A DNA stretch of 6,378 bases, taken from contig DXWR01000175.1 in assembly GCA_019416775.1 (NCBI GenBank), positions 1 to 6,378 of the forward strand. The letters are read 5' to 3'. Below are positions 1-5,883 of this stretch, one piece after another (within the stretch, counting starts at the first letter, position 1; every line of letters begins with the position of its first letter). A program made the translations under genes and the position numbers. The DNA is from Oscillospiraceae bacterium. GTDB lineage: Bacteria; Bacillota; Clostridia; Oscillospirales; Ruminococcaceae. A model generated the notes under the pieces. It worked only from the letters and a program-made list of their open reading frames with translations, did no database searches and was not told the origin of the DNA.

Positions 1-431
1 CCCGGCTGCAATGCTGCTTTGTGTCCGACAAAGAAGTGGAAGCTGTGGTGGATTACATCAAGCGTTCCGGGGAAAGCGCCGAATACGATGACGCCATTTT
101 GGATGAAATCGACCGTCAGGCAGAAGCCAGCGCCAATAAGAAAGGAAAGAAGTCGGAGGATGATGTGGAAGGCGGGGACGAAGTGGATCCGCTGCTGGAC
201 AAGGCCATTGAAGTGGTGATTGAAAGCGGTCAGGCTTCCACTTCCTATCTCCAGCGGCGGTTAAAGGTAGGCTATTCCCGCGCCGCCCGGATCATCGACC
301 AGATGGAGCAGAAGGGAGTGATCGGCCCCTTTGAAGGTTCCAAGCCGAGGGCGGTGCTGATGACCCGCGCCCAATATCTGGAGATGACCCTTCAGCCGGA
401 CCACACCTCCGCCAACGACACCGCCGAATAA
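1..431 (+). CDS. ftsK: DNA translocase FtsK/SpoIIIE, C-terminal part (5' end outside window)
   Basis: This is the last ~142 codons of a DNA translocase that pumps chromosomal DNA through the closing division or sporulation septum. The frame is open from position 3 with no need of a local start; the GTG at 21 sits inside the conserved segment and is not the real start. The first residues (RLQCCFVSDKEVEAVVDYIK) match the end of the RecA-like motor domain, where FtsK proteins usually read GCFVSD. A charged linker rich in Lys, Glu and Asp follows (about positions 100-185). Then comes the winged-helix gamma domain (about 186-410: DPLLDKA, SYLQRRLKVGYSRAARI, MEQKGVIGP), which in the family reads the polar DNA motifs that set translocation direction. 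Walker motifs and membrane segments lie upstream of the window. The stop at 429-431 is 12 nt before ygiQ, so the two are probably co-transcribed. FtsK and SpoIIIE cannot be told apart from this fragment. Confidence 0.95.
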   Translation, partial: RLQCCFVSDKEVEAVVDYIKRSGESAEYDDAILDEIDRQAEASANKKGKKSEDDVEGGDEVDPLLDKAIEVVIESGQASTSYLQRRLKVGYSRAARIIDQMEQKGVIGPFEGSKPRAVLMTRAQYLEMTLQPDHTSANDTAE

Positions 432-443
432 CAGGAGAACATT

Positions 444-2351
444 ATGCCGTTTTTACCTATTTGCCGTCAGGATTTAGAGCAGCGCAACATCCAGCAGCTG
501 GACTTTGTTTACATCAGCGGGGATGCCTATGTGGATCACCCCTCCTTTGGCTGCGCCATCATTACCCGGGTGCTGGAAGCCAAAGGCTTCACTGTAGGGG
601 TGCTGGCTCAGCCGGATTGGAAGCATCCTCAGTGCTTTTTGGAATTGGGAGTGCCGAAATACGCCTTTTTGGTCAGCGCCGGCAACCTGGATTCCATGGT
701 GGCCCATTATACCGTGGCGAAACAGCGCCGCAGCAAAGACGCGTATTCCCCCGGAGAAAAAATCGGCCTTCGCCCGGACCGGGCAGTGACGGTGTACGCC
801 CAAACCTTACGCAGCCTCTGTCCGGATACCCCTATTCTCATCGGCGGCTTAGAAGCCAGTCTGCGCCGGTTTGCTCACTACGATTATTGGAGCGACTCCG
901 TCCGTCCGTCGGTGCTGGAAGAATCCGGGGCAGACCTTTTGATGTACGGCATGGGAGAACGGGAAATCATCCAAATCGCTCAAGCCTTTCGGGAAGGGAA
1001 AACCTTGGAGGAGATGCGGGATATCCGCGGTACCTGCTATCTGGTTGCCCCGGAACAGACTCCCTTCGGCTGCGTGGAATGTCCCGGATGGGAACAGATC
1101 TCCAAGGATAAAACCGCCTACGCTAAAGCTACTCGAATCGAGATGGACCATCAGGACGAAATCACCGGCCGCACTTTAATTCAGCGGCAAAAGCACAAGA
1201 TGCTGGTGCAGAATCCCCCGATGGAAGCGTTGACCACCGAGGAAATGGACTGGGTGTACAGCCTTCCTTATATGCGTACCTACCATCCTATCTATGAACA
1301 GCAGGGGGGCGTCCCCGCCATCCGAGAGGTGGAGTTTTCCATTACCCACAACCGAGGCTGCTTCGGCGCCTGCAATTTCTGTTCCATTGCCTTTCATCAG
1401 GGACGGAAAATTTCGGTGCGCAGTCATGAATCGGTGGTGGCGGAAGCCAAACTGCTCACTCAAAATCCCCACTTCAAAGGCTATATTCATGACGTAGGGG
1501 GTCCCACCGCCAACTTCCGCCATTCCAGCTGTGAGAAACAGCGCACCCAGGGGCTGTGCAAAGGCGGGAAAAAGTGCCTGGCTCCTAAGCCTTGTCCCGC
1601 CCTTTTGGCGGACCAGGAGGACTATCGGCAGCTTTTGGCGGAAGTGGCGGCGGTGCCTGGGGTAAAAAAGGTATTTGTCCGTTCCGGTATCCGGTACGAT
1701 TATCTTTTGCAGGACAAAAACGATCGGTTTTTCCGCCAGTTGGTAGAACAGCATATCAGCGGCCAATTAAAGGTGGCGCCGGAACACTGCTCCAATGCGG
1801 TGCTGGATCAGATGGGTAAGCCCCATTTTGAAGCCTACCTGAAATTCCAAAAACAGTTTTATCAGATCACTGGGCAGCTTGGAAAGAAACAATTTTTGAT
1901 CCCGTATCTGATGTCCTCCCATCCCGGATCCACGTTGGAGGACGCCATTGCCTTGGCAAAGTACCTGCGCAAAGAAAACCTTCATCCCGAGCAGGTCCAG
2001 GACTTTTATCCCACCCCCGGTACCGTCTCCACCTGTATGTACTACACCGGCCTGAATCCCTATACCATGAAGCCGGTGTTCGTTCCGAAAACCAAGGAAG
2101 AAAAGGCCATGCAGCGGGCGCTGTTGCAGTACTACCGCTCGGAAAACCGGGAATTGGTGCAAAAAGCCTTAAAATCAGCCGGTCGGATGGATTTGATCGG
2201 TTCCGGGCCGGAATGTTTGATCCCGGCTGCGCCGAAAAAACAAGCCGCTGTCCCCAAAACCAACCAGCCTCACCGGGGCACCGTGGCTTGGGCAAGACAG
2301 ATGGAAAAGAAACAAAAAGGAAAGAATCGCTATGGCAAAAAGAAAAAGTAA
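444..2351 (+). CDS. ygiQ: YgiQ-family radical SAM protein (UPF0313)
   Basis: A 635-residue radical SAM protein of the YgiQ family, whose reaction is not established to my knowledge. The N-terminal domain (residues ~1-190) carries the family signature SGDAYVDHPSFG and AQPDW. The radical SAM core follows, with a CX3CX2C cluster motif CFGACNFC (C306, C310, C313) that should hold the SAM-binding [4Fe-4S] cluster. A second run of cysteines, C363, C372, C378 and C384, follows DVGGPTANFRH and resembles the four-Cys run of E. coli YgiQ, so a second metal site is possible. Further family landmarks are KVAPEHC, IPYLMSSHPG, DFYPTPGT and MYYTGLNP. The last ~45 residues are basic and low in complexity, ending RYGKKKK, and are probably disordered. 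The start ATG has AGGAG at 433-437. The gene lies 12 nt after ftsK, and its 3' end overlaps the next gene by 20 nt, which suggests one operon. Family assignment is very secure; function is unknown. Confidence 0.95.
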   Translation: MPFLPICRQDLEQRNIQQLDFVYISGDAYVDHPSFGCAIITRVLEAKGFTVGVLAQPDWKHPQCFLELGVPKYAFLVSAGNLDSMVAHYTVAKQRRSKDAYSPGEKIGLRPDRAVTVYAQTLRSLCPDTPILIGGLEASLRRFAHYDYWSDSVRPSVLEESGADLLMYGMGEREIIQIAQAFREGKTLEEMRDIRGTCYLVAPEQTPFGCVECPGWEQISKDKTAYAKATRIEMDHQDEITGRTLIQRQKHKMLVQNPPMEALTTEEMDWVYSLPYMRTYHPIYEQQGGVPAIREVEFSITHNRGCFGACNFCSIAFHQGRKISVRSHESVVAEAKLLTQNPHFKGYIHDVGGPTANFRHSSCEKQRTQGLCKGGKKCLAPKPCPALLADQEDYRQLLAEVAAVPGVKKVFVRSGIRYDYLLQDKNDRFFRQLVEQHISGQLKVAPEHCSNAVLDQMGKPHFEAYLKFQKQFYQITGQLGKKQFLIPYLMSSHPGSTLEDAIALAKYLRKENLHPEQVQDFYPTPGTVSTCMYYTGLNPYTMKPVFVPKTKEEKAMQRALLQYYRSENRELVQKALKSAGRMDLIGSGPECLIPAAPKKQAAVPKTNQPHRGTVAWARQMEKKQKGKNRYGKKKK

Positions 2352-3549
2352 AACCTACCGCAGAAAAACCAGCAAAATTTACCTTACTATATTGGGCATC
2401 CTATTGGTGTTGATCGCCGGGGTGGGAGTGAACAGCGCAGTCCACTTTGCTTCCTGGTATCCCACCTTTGATTCCCTGAAAGGGCAGTGGGATCAGTATT
2501 TCGGCCAGACCGCCGACCTTTCTTCGGTGGATGCTCCCAATTTGTTTGCCGGGGAAGAGGACGAGCTGGCGGTGTACTATTTCGATGTAGGCCAAGGGGA
2601 CGCCATCCTGCTTAAGCAAAACGACGCCACCATGCTCATCGACACCGGGGACAACGGTATGGAAAATCAACTGCTTCAGCAGTTGGATGCTTTGGAAATC
2701 ACCCAGCTGGATGTGCTGGTCTGCACCCACTATCACGCCGACCACATTGGCGGGGCGGCGGAGGTGCTGCAAAACATCGCCGTGGACCGGGTGCTGCTGC
2801 CTTCCGGCAGTGCCAATACCCAGACCTATGAAGATATGCTGGATGTCATTGACCAAAAAGGTATCCCCACCAGCTTCCCCAAAATCGGCTACACCGGGGA
2901 GCTCGGTGAAGCAGATTATCAGGTGGTAGGGCCCCAAACGGAGGACAATGACAATCAAAATGACAACAGCCTGATGATTCGCTTCCAGTTTGGCAACGCT
3001 TCCTTCCTCTTTACCGGGGATGGGGAAGCTACCGAGGAAGCGGACATTTTAGCCACCCAGCATGACCTTCCGGCGGATGTGTTGAAGGTGGGGCACCACG
3101 GTTCCAGCACCTCCACTTCTCCCGCATTTTTGCAGGCAGTGCATCCGGTGTGCGCCGTGATCAGCTGCGGCGCCGGCAATGATTACGGCCATCCCCATCA
3201 GGAAACCTTGGACAAGCTCTCTGAGGCAGGGGTAACGGTGTACCGCACCGATCTTTCCGGCACCATCACCATGCTGACCGACGGAGCCACCATACGGGTT
3301 TATGTGGACGGTCAGGAGCAGCAAAGTTTCCCGGCAGGACAGAATGCCTCCACCACAGAATCTTCCTCGGCCTCATCCGAGACGGCCTCCCAGCCCCAGG
3401 CAACCGGTTACATCGGCAATGTAAACTCCAAGAAGTTTCATCTGCCAAGCTGTTCCAATCTTCCCGCAGAAGAAAACCAGGTCAGCTTTTCCAGCCGGGA
3501 GGACGCGGTAAACGCCGGGTACACCCCCTGCGGCAGCTGTAACCCCTAA
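2332..3549 (+). CDS. Membrane-anchored ComEC-like MBL-fold hydrolase with C-terminal Ada-like Zn module
   Basis: A 405-residue protein resembling the soluble metallo-beta-lactamase domain of the competence protein ComEC, without the ComEC pore. A basic N-terminus (RKSKTYRRK) precedes one hydrophobic segment (residues ~16-33), a signal anchor that would place the rest outside the cell. The MBL core begins near YYFDVGQGDAILL, with THYHADHIGG giving the metal ligands H133, H135, D137 and H138. LFTGDGE supplies D230, and VGHHGSS (H255/H256) is typical of the ComEC branch. A Ser/Thr-rich linker (about 337-360) leads to a C-terminal module, GNVNSKKFHLPSC to TPCGSC, with H370, C374, C400 and C403 spaced like the Ada zinc site. 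In ComEC this domain is considered a nuclease; here the substrate is unknown. The start has AAGGA at 2317-2321, inside the end of ygiQ. DUF3006 follows 12 nt later. It is not a complete ComEC, because no multi-span Competence domain is present. Confidence 0.92.
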   Translation: MAKRKSKTYRRKTSKIYLTILGILLVLIAGVGVNSAVHFASWYPTFDSLKGQWDQYFGQTADLSSVDAPNLFAGEEDELAVYYFDVGQGDAILLKQNDATMLIDTGDNGMENQLLQQLDALEITQLDVLVCTHYHADHIGGAAEVLQNIAVDRVLLPSGSANTQTYEDMLDVIDQKGIPTSFPKIGYTGELGEADYQVVGPQTEDNDNQNDNSLMIRFQFGNASFLFTGDGEATEEADILATQHDLPADVLKVGHHGSSTSTSPAFLQAVHPVCAVISCGAGNDYGHPHQETLDKLSEAGVTVYRTDLSGTITMLTDGATIRVYVDGQEQQSFPAGQNASTTESSSASSETASQPQATGYIGNVNSKKFHLPSCSNLPAEENQVSFSSREDAVNAGYTPCGSCNP

Positions 3550-3561
3550 AGGAGGGCCATC

Positions 3562-3789
3562 ATGCGCTATATCATTGACCGGATGGAAGAAAATTACTGG
3601 GTGTTGGAAGACCCAAACCGGAAAATGCACTGGGTGCCGAAAGCTTTTCTTCCCCCGGAATGCCGGGAAGGGGATGTGCTGGAAGAAGAGGAGGGAATTT
3701 ACCGCCGGAACCCGGAAGAAACCGCCCGGCGCAAAGCAAGATTGTCCCAAAAGCTGGAAAAACTGCGAAAAAAAGCCCAGAAGGATTGA
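3562..3789 (+). CDS. DUF3006 domain small protein
   Basis: A 75-residue protein matching the DUF3006 family by its opening MRYIIDRMEENYWVLED, a short strand-rich stretch ending in a Pro pair (FLPPE, residues 29-33), and EGDVLEEEEGIY (about 36-47). The last ~28 residues are highly charged (ETARRKARLSQKLEKLRKK) and likely one helix. There is no signal peptide or membrane segment, so it should be cytoplasmic. The function is unknown. Genes of this family are often found next to ComEC-like MBL proteins in Clostridia, as here. The start has a full AAGGAGG at 3549-3555 that overlaps the stop of the MBL gene, so translation of the two is probably coupled. Its stop codon lies within the -35 element of the next promoter. 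Family call is from remembered sequence pattern, not a search. Confidence 0.85.
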   Translation: MRYIIDRMEENYWVLEDPNRKMHWVPKAFLPPECREGDVLEEEEGIYRRNPEETARRKARLSQKLEKLRKKAQKD

Positions 3790-3814
3790 CGAATTGGCGG
3801 TTTTCCTGTATACT
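3786..3814 (+). promoter_or_regulatory. Sigma-A type promoter for miaB
   Basis: TTGACG (3786-3791) and TATACT (3809-3814) are separated by exactly 17 nt, each one base from the vegetative consensus. The predicted transcription start is near 3821, which leaves about 30 nt before the miaB ATG at 3851. The -35 box contains the TGA stop (3787-3789) of the DUF3006 gene, so the promoter is embedded in the end of the preceding gene. It should give miaB and the YlbF-family gene their own transcription, in addition to any read-through from upstream, as no terminator separates the units. Confidence 0.72.
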
Positions 3815-3834
3815 GGATAGCTGCATATGCAAAA

Positions 3835-3841
3835 AAGGAGG
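3835..3841 (+). promoter_or_regulatory. Ribosome binding site that decides the miaB start
   Basis: A perfect AAGGAGG sits 9 nt before the ATG at 3851. An in-frame ATG at 3827 lies upstream of this site, only ~6 nt from the predicted transcription start. It has no Shine-Dalgarno of its own, so starting there would translate the ribosome binding site itself. The start at 3851 is therefore preferred. Confidence 0.85.
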
Positions 3842-3850
3842 AAGGCAAGA

Positions 3851-5266
3851 ATGAGTCAAACCAACTGGCAGGTGCCCCAGGAGCAGCTGTTGCAGCAAAA
3901 GGAATATGCGGACCAGGTTCGCAGTCTGCTGGAAGAGCTTTATCCTGCCCCGCCTTTGGCTTATGTGCATTCCTACGGCTGTCAAGGCAATGTCAGCGAT
4001 GGGGAAAAATTAAAAGGGATGCTGGCCCAGATGGGCTACGGCTTCTGCGACCAGGCAGAACAGGCGGATCTGGTGCTGTTTAACACCTGCGCCATCCGGG
4101 AAAACGCCGAAGACCGGATTTTCGGCAACGTAGGCGCTCTGAAGCGCTGGAAAGCCCAAAGTCCCAAGCATAAGCTTTTGCTCTGCGGCTGCATGATGCA
4201 GCAGCCCCATATTGTGGAAAAGCTGAAGCAAAGCTACCCCTATGTGGATTTGATTTTCGGCACCCATGTGATCCACCAGCTTCCCCAGTTGCTGCTCTCT
4301 GTTTTGCAGCAGCATAAGCGGGTGTTCTACACGCCGGAGTCGGACGGCGTCATTGCCGAAGGGCTTCCCATCCGCCGGGACGGGAACCTGAAAGCCTGGG
4401 TTCCCATTATGTACGGCTGTAACAATTTCTGTACCTACTGCATTGTTCCCTATGTGAAGGGGCGGGAACGCTCCCGGCAGCCGGAAGCCATTTTGGCAGA
4501 AGTCCGGCAGCTGGTGGAGCAGGGCTACAAGGAAATCACCCTGCTGGGACAGAATGTAAACTCCTACGGAAAAACCTTGGAGCATCCCATTACCTTTGCC
4601 CAGCTGCTGCGGCAGATCGACGCCATCCCTGGGGATTTTCGGATCCGTTTTATGACCAGCCACCCCAAGGACGCCACTAAGGAACTGTTTGACGTGATGG
4701 CGGCCAGTAAAAAGATCTGCCACCATCTCCATCTGCCGGTCCAGTGCGGCAGCGATCGGATTTTACAGACCATGAACCGCCGCTACACCGTGGAGCAGTA
4801 TTTAAAACTCATTGACTACGCCCGCAGCGTCATGCCGGACATCTCCTTTACCACCGACATTATTGTGGGATTTCCCGGGGAAACGTTGGAAGATTTTCAG
4901 GGCACCTTGGATTTGCTGAAAAAGGTGCGGTATGATTCCTTGTTCAGCTTTATCTATTCCAAACGAGTGGGCACCAAAGCGGCCACTATGCCGGACGACA
5001 CCCCCCATTCGGTCAAGAGCGACCGGCTCCAACAGCTGCTAGCGTTGCAGCGGATCATTGGAGAAGAGGTCCTGCAAGAATATGTGGGCAAGACCCTGCG
5101 CATCCTGGTGGATGGCACCGGCAAATCCGGGGAAGGCTATCTTACCGGACGCACCGATCAGTTTTTGATTGTGGATTTTCCCGGCGACCGCTCCTTGATC
5201 GGGCAGTTTGTTACCGTGAAGATCACCAAGGCATTAAATTGGGCACTGCTGGGGGAGCTGGTATAA
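3851..5266 (+). CDS. miaB: tRNA-2-methylthio-N6-dimethylallyladenosine synthase MiaB
   Basis: A 471-residue methylthiotransferase that adds a methylthio group to C2 of N6-isopentenyladenosine at position 37 of tRNAs reading UNN codons, using SAM and two Fe-S clusters in the cytoplasm. Three domains are visible. The N-terminal MTTase domain has cluster cysteines C44 (SYGCQGN), C80 (FNTCAIREN) and C114 (CGCMMQQ). The radical SAM domain has CNNFCTYC (C190, C194, C197), then VKGRERSR and LLGQNVNSYG. A C-terminal TRAM domain (about 410-471) ends in LNWALLGELV. NTCAIRENAEDRIFGN and MNRRYT are typical of MiaB rather than MtaB or RimO. The residue after CysGln in YGCQGN is Gly, where many homologues have Met or Gln; it is not a ligand. 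The gene has its own promoter (3786-3814) and is followed 54 nt later by a YlbF-family gene, as in B. subtilis ymcB-ymcA. Length is normal and all six cluster cysteines are present. Confidence 0.97.
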   Translation: MSQTNWQVPQEQLLQQKEYADQVRSLLEELYPAPPLAYVHSYGCQGNVSDGEKLKGMLAQMGYGFCDQAEQADLVLFNTCAIRENAEDRIFGNVGALKRWKAQSPKHKLLLCGCMMQQPHIVEKLKQSYPYVDLIFGTHVIHQLPQLLLSVLQQHKRVFYTPESDGVIAEGLPIRRDGNLKAWVPIMYGCNNFCTYCIVPYVKGRERSRQPEAILAEVRQLVEQGYKEITLLGQNVNSYGKTLEHPITFAQLLRQIDAIPGDFRIRFMTSHPKDATKELFDVMAASKKICHHLHLPVQCGSDRILQTMNRRYTVEQYLKLIDYARSVMPDISFTTDIIVGFPGETLEDFQGTLDLLKKVRYDSLFSFIYSKRVGTKAATMPDDTPHSVKSDRLQQLLALQRIIGEEVLQEYVGKTLRILVDGTGKSGEGYLTGRTDQFLIVDFPGDRSLIGQFVTVKITKALNWALLGELV

Positions 5267-5320
5267 ACCAAACCCCGGTGTTTCCATAGAATATTTTATT
5301 GTAAGAAAGGAACCAACAAC

Positions 5321-5731
5321 ATGGACGTGATTGAAAAGGCCAGAGAACTGGGCAAGCTGATTCAGGAAACCGAAGAATATCAAAAGCTCATGGAGATGGA
5401 AGCTAAAAATGAGGCGGACACCGAGCTCACCGATATGATCGGCCAGTTCCAGATGAAGCGGCTGAAGCTCAACCAGTTGATGCAGCAGGAAGAGAAGGAC
5501 GATGCCGCCATTCACGAAGCGGATCAGGACCTGAAGGAAATGTACGAAGCCATTATGAGCAACGAAAATATGCTGGCTTACAGCCAGTGCCAGCATGACA
5601 TGGAATACCTGATGACCCGTGTCAACTTCATCCTCACCTGCGCCGCCAACGGGGAAGATCCCATGACCTGCCCCAGCGAACCAGATCACGGCTGCGGCGG
5701 AAACTGCTCCGGTTGCAGTGGCTGCCACTAA
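5321..5731 (+). CDS. YlbF/YmcA-family regulator with Cys-rich C-terminus (RicA/RicF-like)
   Basis: A 136-residue, almost wholly helical protein of the YlbF/YmcA (Com_YlbF, DUF964) family. Residues 1-100 form a charged, Glu/Gln/Met-rich helical bundle (VIEKARELGKLIQETEEY; FQMKRLKLNQLM). The tail holds C107, C117 and then C125, C129, C132 and C135 in a CX3CX2CX2C pattern, ending CSGCH. In B. subtilis two such proteins, RicA (YmcA) and RicF (YlbF), join RicT (YaaT) in a complex carrying [4Fe-4S] clusters that affects RNase Y-dependent mRNA maturation, competence, sporulation and biofilm. The gene follows miaB, as ymcA follows ymcB in B. subtilis, which favours the RicA-like role; one gene may serve both subunits here. 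Its ribosome binding site is AAGGA at 5307-5311. No convincing promoter lies in the 54-nt gap, so it is probably co-transcribed with miaB. A terminator follows. The partners RicT and RNase Y are not in the window. Confidence 0.92.
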   Translation: MDVIEKARELGKLIQETEEYQKLMEMEAKNEADTELTDMIGQFQMKRLKLNQLMQQEEKDDAAIHEADQDLKEMYEAIMSNENMLAYSQCQHDMEYLMTRVNFILTCAANGEDPMTCPSEPDHGCGGNCSGCSGCH

Positions 5732-5735
5732 GCTG

Positions 5736-5755
5736 GAAAAATCACTGGATTTTTC
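5736..5755 (+). repeat. Short AT-rich hairpin before the terminator
   Basis: GAAAAATC (5736-5743) and GATTTTTC (5748-5755) are perfect inverted arms around the loop ACTG, starting 5 nt after the YlbF-family stop codon. The stem is weak in GC and no U-tract follows on the + strand. It could act as an mRNA 3'-end stabiliser or pause site ahead of the stronger terminator. The structure is seen; the function is inferred. Confidence 0.5.
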
Positions 5756-5766
5756 GTATAGACCGA

Positions 5767-5807
5767 GGCATTGGAAGCAAACTAACTTCCGATGCCTTTT
5801 TCTTTTT
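5767..5807 (+). terminator. Intrinsic terminator of the miaB-ylbF unit
   Basis: GGCATTGGAAG (5767-5777) pairs with CTTCCGATGCC (5786-5796), an 11-bp stem with one T-G wobble and an 8-nt loop. An extra A-T pair extends it at the base. It runs straight into TTTTT, C, TTTTT (5797-5807). This is a textbook Rho-independent terminator on the + strand. It isolates eno from the upstream genes. Confidence 0.92.
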
Positions 5808-5819
5808 GGGAGTTTGGAC

Positions 5820-5848
5820 TTGCTTTTTGTACTGCCTTGGAGTATACT
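5820..5848 (+). promoter_or_regulatory. Candidate eno promoter P1
   Basis: TTGCTT (5820-5825) and TATACT (5843-5848) are 17 nt apart, with the same -10 sequence as the miaB promoter. Transcription would start near 5855, inside the left arm of the inverted repeat at 5853-5874, and give a leader of about 70 nt before the eno ATG. The -35 box is a moderate match (4 of 6). Confidence 0.6.
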
Positions 5849-5877
5849 GTACATAGTTAGTATAAACTAACTATAAT
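5848..5877 (+). promoter_or_regulatory. Candidate eno promoter P2
   Basis: A perfect TATAAT (5872-5877) lies 18 nt after TGTACA (5848-5853), a 4 of 6 match to the -35 consensus. Transcription would start near 5884, where the tandem 12-bp repeat begins, leaving a leader of ~41 nt. P2 overlaps P1 by one base, and its spacer holds most of the inverted repeat. A third overlapping possibility, TTGGAG (5837-5842) with TATAAA (5861-5866), has an 18-nt spacer. Which of them is used cannot be decided from sequence. Confidence 0.5.
5853..5874. promoter_or_regulatory. Perfect inverted repeat, probable operator in the eno promoter
   Basis: ATAGTTAGT (5853-5861) and ACTAACTAT (5866-5874) are perfect 9-bp inverted arms around the 4-nt spacer ATAA. 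The dyad covers the predicted start of P1 and the spacer and -10 of P2, so a dimeric protein bound there would block both. No U-tract or long GC stem suggests a terminator. The regulator is unknown; TTAG/CTAA half-sites occur in several dimeric repressor families, including DtxR-like ones, but I do not assign one. Confidence 0.5.
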
Positions 5878-5883
5878 AAGTCC

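Noticed and set aside
461..1111. 216-residue + strand frame within ygiQ
   Set aside because: Frame-shifted reading of the conserved YgiQ N-terminal domain; Arg/Gly/Pro-rich with no family resemblance.
3823..3830. GCATATGC palindrome near the miaB transcription start as an operator
   Set aside because: Only 8 bp and a common restriction-site-like palindrome; too short to support a regulatory claim.
3827..3850. Upstream in-frame ATG start for miaB
   Set aside because: It precedes the perfect AAGGAGG, has no ribosome binding site of its own, and lies at the predicted transcription start.
4010..4732. 240-residue open frame on the minus strand inside miaB
   Set aside because: Antisense shadow of a well-conserved gene, with His/Leu/Gln-rich composition typical of reverse reading and no ribosome binding site.
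5267..5320. A separate promoter for the YlbF-family gene
   Set aside because: TAGAAT (5287-5292) resembles a -10 box, but nothing near the -35 consensus is found 16-18 nt upstream.
5693..5728. CX3CX2C in the YlbF-family tail as a radical SAM motif
   Set aside because: The protein is a small helical one with no TIM-barrel core or SAM-binding motifs; the spacing match is better read as an Fe-S or metal site of the Ric type.
5234..5854. 206-residue open frame on the minus strand
   Set aside because: It lies antisense to the YlbF-family gene, crosses the terminator and promoter region, and shows no recognisable family; it is a shadow of the real gene.
5853..5874. Inverted repeat before eno as a second terminator or attenuator
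   Set aside because: The stem is AT-rich and not followed by a U-tract, and it overlaps promoter elements, which fits an operator better.
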